Part shown: positions 14,104-24,867 of the stretch, piece by piece
Numbering within the stretch: position 1 is the stretch's first letter
Layout of the letters: the number at the start of each line of letters is the position of its first letter
Assembly: GCA_030562195.1 (NCBI GenBank)
Contig: CM060203.1
Location: forward strand, 10,244,208 to 10,308,207
Length of the DNA: 64,000 nucleotides
Reading direction: 5' to 3'
From: Nipponacmea schrenckii
Lineage: Eukaryota; Mollusca; Gastropoda; Lottiidae
Translations under genes and position numbers: made by a program
The notes under the pieces: model-generated
Told to the model about the DNA's origin: nothing
Database searches by the model: none
What the model saw: only the letters and a program-made list of their open reading frames with translations

Positions 14104-14600
14104 TTAAAGGGGCCCAGGCTTGATTTTTAGGGTTCGTTTTGGGCCTTTGTTACATTTAAACAGTCCTCAGAAATATTCAAGCTCTGAGAAAATCGCAAAA
14201 TACCTTGAAATATGCCTCAAACAAAAAATTTCACTTTTCATTTTTTTTCCGTGCTGTACGCGGCTGGTCTCCAGTCAGTCTGAAAGTTGTGTGTCCTGTT
14301 GACAAAGTCTTCAGATGAAAAATGCGTTGTAGTCTGTTTATATAGATGACCGCTATTGCACGACGGGAAGGATAACTCTTCGATTATCAAGACGAACCGT
14401 TTTCCAATATGGCGGGACGTTCGTAATTTCTTAAGACATTATGATTTTTCAAACACGGATAATTATAGATACACATGGATTTGAAGGCTCAAATTTCAAA
14501 GGTAAGCTCTGTAGACTATTTCTGATTAGCTAAGCAAAATTTCATGTGTTTGAGACTGTCGGATGATTGTCCGAAACAAATCAAGCATGGGCCCCTTTAA
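14104..14600. mobile_element. TTAA-flanked MITE (piggyBac-like)
   Basis: TTAA at 14104-14107 and TTAA at 14597-14600 bracket terminal inverted repeats: left AGGGGCCCAGGCTTGATTT, right (reverse complement) AGGGGCCCATGCTTGATTT. They differ at one position. The ~490-bp interior has no transposase. A TTAA target duplication is characteristic of piggyBac-type transposition, so this is probably a non-autonomous derivative. Confidence 0.7.
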
Positions 14601-15804
14601 GCCTTCACAACAGCTCTGTACTCAGAGATAGATGCAAAGTTTGAACCATCGTCGACTGTATTTCAAACGAAAATAATACACCTACCTATATCACGTTCAC
14701 AAATAGATAAATTTCTTTAAAAAAGTGTCAAGGTGTATGAATCTGGCAGTAAGGCTAAATATCCCAGTTTCTGATTTAACTATTGTTAGTGTAAGCCTCA
14801 CAAATCACCACAATCTCTAACGGACAAACTGTTTCGACCAATATTAAAGAATAACCCCTCACCCCTTGACAATTCTGTGGCCGCTACTTGCCAAATAATT
14901 ACTAGAAACGCATGTTACCATCTTCCCTAACATCCTACAAAATGAATCGATAAGTGCCGCTTCTTGCTCATTTTCTTTTACCAACGTGGTGCTTAAGGAA
15001 ATTATCTCGAGAAGGCCCGACTTAGATGATTGTGGTATACAGGTAAATTTGATGAATGCTCTTACGATGACTGCTTCTGTGATCCGAGTAAGTTTTGCTT
15101 CGTGTCCATAATGAGATAATATAATTTAAAAAATCTTAGTTTATTAAATAAATAGGTTTTTATCACATTTTTACAGTAAATTATGTTATATTTTTCATAG
15201 AAATATACCACTTGTACAAACTTGTCTGGGAATGTTCAAAATGTGCAATTACCAACCATATTTTCATTGTATCCCATGATAGGGTGTTTCACCATGAACA
15301 CGATTGTCTTTTTAAGCAAGTATTAGGCATAACTACTAAGGACTTGCTTATATACAAGGCAGAACACAACGTTACGAAAGTTTAGCCACAACTTTTTAAG
15401 GTGTCGCTCATTTAAGTTCATAAAACTTTTCTCCAAAAAAAATCTTTAAGGAAAAATTCTTCAAACATGGCCAATGACTTAGTGTTGTATGGTGTTATTT
15501 ATTTTTTTTTTGGGGGGGGGGGGGGTAATAAATACGATTTAACAAATTTAATTGTTTACTTAAGAGTACTTGAAACTTATATACAAGTTTTTTGCCTTCA
15601 CTCATTAGACTATACTAGAATTCGGTGAATGTCGGGTGAAGAACATGATCACATAGTGATGTTACGACAATAATACAAAATCGCTAATCGATGAAGTACA
15701 CTTGTTAGTATGTGACACATAGATTATATTATGAATACGAAAAATATGACTTCCAATATGAGCACATCCACACTTAAAACACAACACACTAATTGTACGC
15801 GATT
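14601..15804. other. 3' flank of the neurotrophin-like gene
   Basis: On the minus strand this is the 3' untranslated or downstream region of the gene ending at 15805. A minus-strand AATAAA (TTTATT at 15498-15503) lies about 300 nt past the stop and is a plausible poly(A) signal. A T-run/G-run (about 15501-15525) is adjacent. No other gene is seen. Confidence 0.5.
15498..15503 (-). terminator. Candidate poly(A) signal AATAAA
   Basis: Minus-strand AATAAA about 300 nt downstream of the stop codon of the neurotrophin/Spatzle-like gene. Other AATAAA sites exist further downstream (for example near 15143), so the choice is tentative. Confidence 0.35.
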
Positions 15805-18800
15805 TCACCCATTTAAGCACTTGCAACATCCTGGTACCTTTACCATTTCCACAACAAACTTGTCGTCATCGTCATCTGAATTATTTGTTTCAATAAGGGC
15901 TGTATGAGTGTCTATCACCTGTGTACATCGACATCCATTACATCCAAGCACTTGTCTGAAAGATAAAACAAAGATCATACTTGCTTATACACCTATCTAC
16001 CATTGAAGGATTAATTCAACCAACTTTTTTCTTTACAATGATGCTAGAAATTAACGTTTAATGGATATGACCAATCTCTGTTGGTTTGACCAGCTCGCGT
16101 GGCTTCAATGTTAATTATGATTCCTATAATGTACTCACTGGCAACTCTGTGTTTGAAAATACTGTCTTTTATCATCGTCATCGAAATGGGCAAGAGTTCT
16201 AAGTACATCATCAAGGCCAGGTAATTCATCAGGACTTATAAAAGATGTTTCACTGGAAATGATAACAGAAATAAGTTATAAAAGAATTTTTTTTTTAACA
16301 CGAACATGAAGACAACAATTTGGGCTAATGAGTTAACTCCCTTGACATACAAAAGTGTATAGTCGATTCGACTTCAAACCCTAAAAATATGACTAAACCA
16401 CTGTGTTAATTTCCTTGAGATAATTATATTCCTCGTTGAGTCGTTCAATGATAGGATTTATCGCGTGCCAAAAAGTACAATTCATTCAATTTCTTTGTCT
16501 TACCCACAATGTATCAGATTTGAGATTCATGTCCTGCTGGAATATTGAAATTGAGCATACCCATTCTTAAATAAAGATGATACTTACGATATACAGCAAG
16601 CATGAAAATGTGTGTTTGCTAATTGTACTTGTCTTTTCTTTCTGAATCCAGCCTTCGAACAGTTAAATGCACAATTTGACGAATAATATGGCCCTGACGT
16701 CGTGTTTGCATATACCATATGTTTCTGCTCGTTCTGGTAAAATTGCTTTGCAAACATACTCTGTTCCGTTCTGTTTCGAAAAAAACCGGAATATCTTTGA
16801 AGTATAATTTTCGTATTATTCCTTGGTTCTTTACTGGAATCGTCATAACTAAATAAATCAAAATTTTAAATTTAAAATCAGTTCGACTGTATTAGTATGC
16901 ATCTAAAAGAAGGGATAATAGGTTTTAGAATGAAAATAAAATTTTACACTTGGCCAAGGAGAGCTTTATTCATCAGTAAATATACCTGCTGCAATAAATG
17001 GCATAAAAAATAAATAAAGTATTTAAAAAAAAACACTTCAATAATGATGAATTTGATTTTTGAAAAACGCTAAATAAATTGACGTATAGTTTTACAAAAA
17101 TGAGTTTTGTGAGTTTTCCAGATTATAAGGGATTCAGTTTTTTATGACACCAGGTAAATTCACTGATGAAGATATACTCATATTGACCATTATTAAGACC
17201 ATTCTAAGACGCAGAATCACTTAAAATGGTTAAAATATGAACCACGTTTATTTTTTGTTAGTTCTCTGAATTTTATACTTACAAAGAATGTCTCCATATA
17301 AATGCTGCCAATGCCGCTACGGTGGTTAAAAAAAATAATACGGTAAAAAATACCTGAAAATAATAATAAATTATTATCATATTAAATATCATTTATTAAT
17401 TATTACATTAATTATTATAATTATTATTGATTGACATAGTAATGACGTAGATATTGATAAATGAAGGTTTTCCGAGAAAATAACTAGACACACCGCCATT
17501 TTCCTCTACCAAAATGCACCAATAAATGAATGAATGAACTACTCTAACTCTTGCAACACATAAATCCTAATTCAAAGCCCAAATCAGTCTGATGCATCAA
17601 AGACAAAACAAAACTCATCACAGTATTTACATATTTATGAGATCGGATTTTGACATGTACTGTTTAAAAAGTGTAATGAGTTTAACCTTACCCATAGTCT
17701 AGATGCAGAGCAACTATTTGATGTTTGTTTTTGTGGTTTGCGTTTATAGTTTTGTTTACCATCAATAAGACTTATTGTCCCCGTCTTTTCTTCAGTACTC
17801 TTCTCTGCCATCTTGGAATCAGTCTGAAATAGAAATTCCTTAAAATACTGACTGCTTGGTTCTTATTGTGCATTAGTGTAATCATTTTATACCAAATGTT
17901 TTTAGGATTAGTGTGGTGAACATGTCTGTATCTTCCAGAAGTCACCAGACGACATTTACCAGATTCCGGGAAGTCACCGTTATGTTGTTTATTGATGGTA
18001 TTGCCGTAAAATTTTATAAATATGTTGAAGTTTTGTGTATTTTCTCTTTTTTTATTCATCATAAAAGAAACTATAATATCACCAGAAATAGAAAAGAAAA
18101 GAATTTGGTCTTATACGAGGAGGGGCCGGGTTATTGAGTCCTAAAAGTCCATTATATAAATTATAAGGCAAATCAATTCTATTTCACTATAATATACACA
18201 ACAAAAAAAGTGTTGCACCCCCATATTAAAACCACTGGTACATCATAAAATGGAGAGCACCCGAAAGAGGTCTTGTAGGACATTCTCCCATGGGGATTTG
18301 GGTTTTGATTAATTGTGGTTTCCTTTGGAAAACAATCGCGCAAATGCAACAATGTGCACGAGAAAAGCATGAGGCATAAATTTTGCAAAATGCAGTATCT
18401 CCCTGTGGTAAAAACGTGTATAAATATCGTTGTTAAAAAGCCCAATCCATTCACACACAAAATGCCGGGTAGACGAATGCCAGAAGCTGTTAAGTGGCAG
18501 ATTATTGGCCTGCGCAGAGCCGGGCATTCTTTCAAGGAGATTGCCAGAGGAGAGTGCACTGATCTGATGAAAGCAGATTTCTCCTGCATGTGGTGGATGG
18601 CCGAGTGAAGGTTTTGGGGCGTTGAGGTACAGCTTATGTACCAAGGAACATCATGCCAATGGTACCCTATGGTGGTGGTTCGGTTATGGTATGGGGCTGC
18701 TTCTCATTTGGTAACCATACAAGGGAATTTGACAGGGGCTCGCTACCTCCAGGAAGTTCTCGATCCAGCTGTTGTTCCGCATTTTGATGATCACACATTA

Positions 18801-20309
18801 GCCTAGATGACAACGCTAGGCCTCATCGCTCGAGAGCTGTAACCCAATTCATCCACAACAATGCTGTCCAGAACATCCCTTGGCCAGCGATGAGTCCAGA
18901 TCTTAATCCTCTGGAACATGCTCGGGACATTTTGGGGCGCAGGATTAAATCTCGTGACCCTCCTCCACAGAACTTGCACCAACTGGAAGCTGCCTTGCAC
19001 GAGGAGTGGCGTCAGATGCCCATGCAAACATTCCAATGTCTTGTGAGGGGTATGAGGAGGAGACTGGAAGCAGTGATCCAAGTGCGAGGTGGAAGTACCC
19101 GATATTGACTGGTATTGATTCTCTGATCACCATTTGTGCTTTTTGACATCCCGTTAGAGCTCTGTCAACAATAAAATTTGAGATCTCACCATACTTTTTT
19201 GCATTTCCGTTTTCCTTAATTTACACCCTAATATCTACACAGCATTCCCACATACCATAAAGTCCAGATTTTCAAAACTTACGTTCATGTTACAGTCAAT
19301 GATCCATTTTATTGATATTCACATACTCCTGGCTCAAATATTTATTCAGGTTTACATACACGAGTTAAACAGAACAGTACTATACCAAATAGTAGGGGGG
19401 TGCAACACTTTTTTGTTGTGTATATATATAAGTACTTTTGTTACTGCATGCATATTCGTTCGAAATGTCAAACGCAAAGCTCGATTACGGATTATACCAA
19501 TAATTACTTGGTAGTAACACAAGTATCGTAATAAAAATGGAAGGGCCGACCTTGATGTTTGGAATGCACGTCGTGAATGTGTGAATTTGTTTGTGAAATA
19601 TTTTCCCAGGGTGTTGTTTCTTTCATTGATAAAAACTTGTTTATTTCAAGTATAATTTTCATATCAAAAGAATATAACATATCAAATATAAATCAAATGA
19701 ACTTTTATAAAGCAAACCATTGAATTACTTTTAGGATGGTATCTTTAAAGTACAATTTATACTATGTGCATGGTAATCCTTGATTAATTGAAATCTGACT
19801 CTAAATTTACTCTGTGACCGAACAATGACACTTTCTTTCAAACCTCGGCCATCTTCTCTCACTTTTAAACTAGAAAAATCGACATTCCTAAAGCTACTGT
19901 GAAGCTAAATCTTGACAATGGCCTGCAGGACATTATATAGTACCGGTATATAATAAGATGGTTAAACAGTAATAAATCAAGAACAATTTTTCCTGTCCTT
20001 CCCTAGGCTAATGCAAACAAACAACACCAGGTCAGACCAACGATATAAATATATTTCGGTTTGTACATCTCCATATATTATTAAACCAAAATTTCCTACC
20101 TACACTGCTGAGTTTAAACTTAAATATCGGCCTATGCCAGGATTGACCCCCGGACCCTTGCAATACCTTGATCAAACCCATAATGCTGATGCGATTGGAT
20201 GTTTTATTTAAGATATAGTTACCTGTTGCACTGCATCCCCATTAACATGGACTTCTTGTTGCATTATGACAGGATAAAGACGATCTGGTCGTATTTCAAT
20301 CTCTGCCAT
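15805..20309 (-). CDS. Neurotrophin/Spatzle-like cystine-knot ligand precursor, type II membrane protein (6 exons)
   Basis: The exons on the minus strand are 20309-20223, 17823-17692, 17353-17283, 16848-16588, 16252-16139 and 15955-15805. All have AG/GT borders and matching phases and give 271 residues. Residues 1-73 form a polar N-terminal tail (MAEIEIRPDR...). One hydrophobic helix of ~20 residues follows (VFFTVLFFLTTVAALAAFIW), with no signal peptide, so a type II orientation is expected. A stem with NNT and NRT glycosylation sites leads to GFRKKR, a furin-type site. The mature part has HACCIS, KRQYFQTQSC, GCNGCRC and VPGCCKCLNG before the TGA. The QYFQTQSC...CTQ..THTALI...CCKC order resembles the Spatzle/neurotrophin cystine knot (NGF QYFFETKC, Spatzle PSCCKC). 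Such ligands bind Toll- or Trk/p75-type receptors after processing; that function is inferred. Further 5' untranslated exons are possible. A Tc1 relic occupies intron 1. Confidence 0.8.
18195..19422 (+). mobile_element. Degenerate Tc1/mariner-type DNA transposon
   Basis: Terminal inverted repeats of ~29 bp (left TACACAACAAAAAAAGTG..., right ...CACTTTTTTGTTGTGTA) differ by one A/T indel. They are flanked by TA on each side, the expected Tc1 target duplication. The 1.2-kb interior carries remnants of a transposase. It lies in intron 1 of the neurotrophin-like gene, in the opposite orientation. Confidence 0.85.
18462..19108 (+). pseudogene. Tc1-type transposase remnant
   Basis: An N-terminal helix-turn-helix start is visible (MPGRRMPEAVKWQIIGLRRA, then GHSFKEIA). 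The sequence then jumps to a later segment with GRV and GGGSVMVWG, so a large internal part (second DNA-binding half and first catalytic Asp region) is missing. The C-terminal half keeps DNARPH (about 18811), SPDLNPLEH at 18893-18919 and the typical end RGGSTRY before the stop at 19108. Frameshifts and a stop (GR* after VKVL) break the frame. It is not functional. Confidence 0.85.
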
Positions 20310-21295
20310 TTTGAACAAAAATATCTTTTTAATTCCGTACAATATTGTTATAAATTATGAATATTTGTGTCTTTTTTTAAAAATTTGAAAAAAAAACTGC
20401 GCTGAAGAAAACCAACTAACAAGGAAACTAATCGTGGGGTATCCTGTATAATCCGTAATCAATACTATAATTTTGTATCTTCTGCTTGTTCACGGAAAAT
20501 CCATAACTATCCAAAGTATAATTAACACCAACGAAATACTATTATATGTTAAAACGCACAAACTTTTTAAATATTTCACAAATTTAGTTTATTTTACGTA
20601 AAATCAAATTACTTCTGAAATAGGTTATCACAAAAAAAAAAAGAAAAAAAAGAAAAGATATCTTCATATTCCCAAACGATATGGAATCTGAAGAGTCTTG
20701 AACATGGTGAACTTTTCTTAAGAATAAATCCTTTGATCGTTCACAGTATCGAAATTTGATATGACTTTAATCCTCAACCATCCTTGAATTAAAAGGACAT
20801 CAATCATTGCGTCCACGTAGCAGTTTCGCAAACCTTGTCATATTTGACTAAAACATCACAAATCGTGTGTAGTCTTATCAGCCATGCCACCTAACGTTAT
20901 TTTGTTTAATAATAAAGAAGGTCTATCTCTAATACCACGAAAAAGAAAACTGTAAAATTGACACAAGAAACTCTAGTAGTTTAAAATTTAAAGAGGGGAC
21001 ACCACGAATTGTACGGGTCAAATGGAAAAAAAGCCCATATTGCTTAAGAACCGTAGCGATCACTTGAGCCAGGAGGCATTTGGGGGAAACAAAATTTCCC
21101 TCGAATACCACGAATCACCTTATAATTCTAAAAAAAAAAAAAGTCCTTTCCGGCGTAGGTTTGTAATGACTACTTTATGAAAGTTTGAACTAGGTTGAAC
21201 CTGGACTTCTGATAGCTACTAACCCTATTGCTTTCAATTTCAAAACTATCCGTCTGATTCATCATGGCTTTTTCATACGAGTTGCAGACTGTTTG
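20310..21295. other. 5' flank of the neurotrophin-like gene
   Basis: This is the upstream region for the minus-strand gene starting at 20309. An A-rich run lies at about 20631-20657. I cannot pick a convincing TATA box or initiator. No other gene is seen. Confidence 0.4.
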
Positions 21296-22240
21296 TTTTT
21301 TATACGCCCACATGAATATGTGGACGTATATTGTCGTCGCCCCGGTCTGTCGGTCCGTCAACATTTGTTGTAGACACAATAGAAGCTACAATTTTCTATT
21401 GATTTTAATGAAACTTGGTATGAGCATTGGAATTGATAAGACGACGGTCAAGTTCGATTTTGGCGATTTTTCGATAAACACTTTTTGAGTTATTGCCCCT
21501 GCCTCTATATTTGTTGTACCGGTAGACAAAATATAAGCTACAATTTTCAATGGATTTAAATGAAAGTTGGTGTGAGCATTGGAATTGATAAGACAACAGT
21601 CAAGTTCGAATTTGGCAATTTTTTTGATGAACAGTTTTTGAGTTATTGCCCTTGACTTAGTAAAATCTTGTCAAAATTTAGTTTCGATGCAATAAATCCT
21701 CCAATTTTCAGAGGATTTCGATGAAACTTGGTGTGGGCATTGGAATTGATTAGACCTCAGTCAAGTTTGAATTTGACAGTTTTTCATTGAACTGTTTAGT
21801 GTTATTGCCCTTGACTTAGTGAAATTGCATCAAAATTCTATTGCCGTTGCAATAAGAAGCTCTAATTTTCAAAGGATTTTGATGGAATTTGGTGTAAGCA
21901 TCAGGATTGATAAGACATTAGTCAAGTTTGAATTTCCGACTTATTTTAACGAATGTTATTTTAGTTATTGCCCTTGACTTAGTAAAATTGCGTCAAAAAT
22001 ATTTGTGGGTGCAAAATAAGCTACAAGTTTTTAATAGATTTGATGAAACTTGGTATGAGTATTGAAAAAGATAAGATGGTGGTCAAGTTTTAATTTGACG
22101 ATTTTCCATGAACAATTCTGAGTTATTGCCCTTGACTTAAATATTCATTCAGTGAATGTTTTTTAATTTATTGCTCAATTTATTTTTCAAATTCAGTTCT
22201 GCCAGTGGGCGTATGTTACCTTGCCTGGCAAGCTATCTTT
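21296..22240 (+). mobile_element. Pearl-like repeat with ~160-bp tandem core (copy E1)
   Basis: Five core units start near 21382, 21535, 21699, 21859 and 22019 (period ~153-164 bp). Each has a GATGAAACTTGGTRTGAGC-like segment and GAGTTATTGCCCTTGACTT. A 5' subterminal ATACGCCCAC (21302-21311) is matched by its inverse GTGGGCGTAT at 22205-22214. A near-palindrome CTTGCCTGGCAAG (22220-22232) lies just downstream. Mollusc Pearl elements have ~160-bp core repeats and are thought to be Helentron-associated; membership is inferred. A second copy in inverse orientation lies at 35088-35640. Confidence 0.7.
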
Positions 22241-24867
22241 TTTCAAGGGAGATAATGAATCCAAATGCCTTGACTGTGGTGATATTTTACTATTACTAAT
22301 TGAAATTAAAGCATATCAGTTGATTTTGAGCGTTATCATATTTAGTTTAGATCTACTAAAATTACACTACACGAAGAATAGTAATTCTTTTATGTTCCTA
22401 TTCTGAAATTCTGAACTTAACAACCACTGATTGAATATGCATTGCATAATATTAATAAAGAAACAGATTGTAATTTAGATAGTCTATTTGAAATTCCATA
22501 TTGATTTGCAAATACCAATAAGGTATATATCATAAATACCTTATATACAATACAAGTATGACAGCTAATGTGTTTAGCTAAGGAATTCCAATGATTTTAT
22601 TTCTTATAAAAGCTACATATCAATAAACATTTTAATTTCAATAACTTATATTAGCATAGACATAAAAGCAACCAGGTTAAAATGTTAAAGCGGATTCTTT
22701 TTTTAATGATATATAGGCAGAAATACAATGCCGGGTTTTGTTTCGTTCCGATTTGTCTCTATAGACGCCATTATTTTATATCAATATTAGCTTCGCCAGC
22801 TGATATCAGCTATGGCAAAAAGTGATATACGGCAATTAGGGAGTGGCAGATATATTTCATAAAGAATGGTAGAACTTTATTTACTTATCCCATTACTTTT
22901 TACTAACTTACTTCTGGATAAGACAATTGATACAGAACTCTCTCTTGTCAATTAAAAAACAGATAATGTAAGCTTATACAGCTAACCGTGACTACTTCAG
23001 TGATAAATCGACGCAAAATACCTCTAAGTATACAGTAACTTTAACTACATGTTCGTGTAACCTCACCACAATGACATCTTTATTCAAGCATTAAATCTGA
23101 ACAAACTTCACGACTTTTCTTTCATTTAACTTATGTTCTCAGCCAATTTACATTGACAATAAATTAGAAGTGTTCTACCCTAAATTTCATTGAATGCAAA
23201 TACAGCGTGTATAAGATATTTAAGTCAAATTCGAACGTATTAGATGAATGTATCAAGGTTCTAATATAGAATTATAGTTTATAACTGATACCATTGTTAC
23301 TCTTACACAATTTCCTATATAATTAGTGTCAATTTTTTAAATAATTGATGCCATTTCAATTGGTAAGGTAACTATTAACTAAGATAGTTTTTTCATTAAT
23401 GTACATCCAAACTATTTCTAAAATCACAAGAATTTATCATCGTTTAAGTCTCGCCTCCGGCATGAAAACACATTAAGAAACGGCAATCAATGATTAGTGT
23501 TAAATCACATATTCATAATAAAGTTCTAGTGATCATAAGCCATAAAGTATTCTTAATAGCTTATCACAGCCTCAATTACTCCCAATTCCTTAGAATATTC
23601 ATTTCATTTTGTAAGCTCAATCAATGAAACCAATTTAAATCCTTCCTTAGTCGAATCGGCAACCGCATTCATATCATTTATCATTTAAAAGAGTACTATA
23701 AGTCAATGTAAAACAACTTGATGGCAAAGAAACATATCAAAGAACAAAGGTTTAATATCGGACCTCGGACATACAAGCAACAATATACAAAAGCTCAAAA
23801 TGACAATAAAAGACACAAATATTCATTATAATAACAAACAATGTACCTACATAGAAGCGTAACGTTCCCTTGTCAGCCTTACTTATAATTTCACCAATAA
23901 ACGTAAATTAAAAACTTTCTTCTTTTTATACGACTAAAACACTTAAAAGATCGTCTAAGGATAAACAAAACACCTATATAGTCGTCATATACTAGATTTT
24001 ATTCGACCGTTACATTATTGAACTTTTACGGATATGTGAATGTTAGGGTTGAATAAATAAGGTCACACAACGACCAATAAGAAGTGTAGCACAAAATAAG
24101 TTTATAAATATAGCTTCATACGTAATCTCTTATCATTAATAAACACGATTGGCTTGGTTGGTTCTCTAGAATAAAATACGGTGGCGTGTACTCACATCTA
24201 ATGCGAGATTATCCTGTAACGAAAACTTACCGGAAGGGATTAGGAATAACTCCCAAAATGATAGAAAACCTTTGATGATTCTAAATTTTCATAATACTTC
24301 AGCTAGTTCCATAAATGGAAAGGGATACCAAAAGATGAAAAAATGTGATTATTAAAACCATTTTATCCTGAGGATTGATTTTCAAAACTGGAAAAAGGTT
24401 CTTAGTAATTTTAATTACTATTCTAAGTACTTAACAGATATGGAAGTAAATATCATGCTAAAAACTAAACAGATGTGAAATCTGTGTAAAATGGTTTTCG
24501 AAAATAGGCATACTTTTAGATATAGAAAAAAATAAAATAAGACACGCCTTTACATAATTTGGCAAAAATAATGGAAAGTCTTCTATGATTATTTTTAGTT
24601 CAACAATCTTATTTTCGATCTAGATCATTTTTCAATGAATATTGTAATTATCAATTTTATTGCAAAAAAAAGGAGGAAAAATCAGCTGGACGTTATTCCG
24701 GTGGAGCTGCATGGATGTTACCGAATTACAATTGATTGAAATAACACATCGTGAAAAAGGGGGCCCCTATTATAGATCTCCTCCCTTTTAACTAATTGGA
24801 AATTTATTTAATAAGAAATTTTTTAATTTTTAATTCAAAAAAATTGTTTTGGGAAATAAAATAAAAA
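22241..24867. other. AT-rich non-coding stretch
   Basis: No gene is supported. A CCAAT-like GACCAATAAG (about 24070) followed by TATAAATA (about 24101) on the plus strand has promoter-like spacing, but I find no coding exon after it before the LINE. Confidence 0.4.

Noticed and set aside
15511..15525. G-run as a possible G-quadruplex
   Set aside because: It is a single uninterrupted G homopolymer after a T-run. It is more likely a low-complexity tract or sequencing-length artefact than a structured element.
18179..18644. Minus-strand frames of 136 and 111 codons over the Tc1 remnant
   Set aside because: They are antisense shadows of the transposase region and terminal repeat, with no recognisable protein features.
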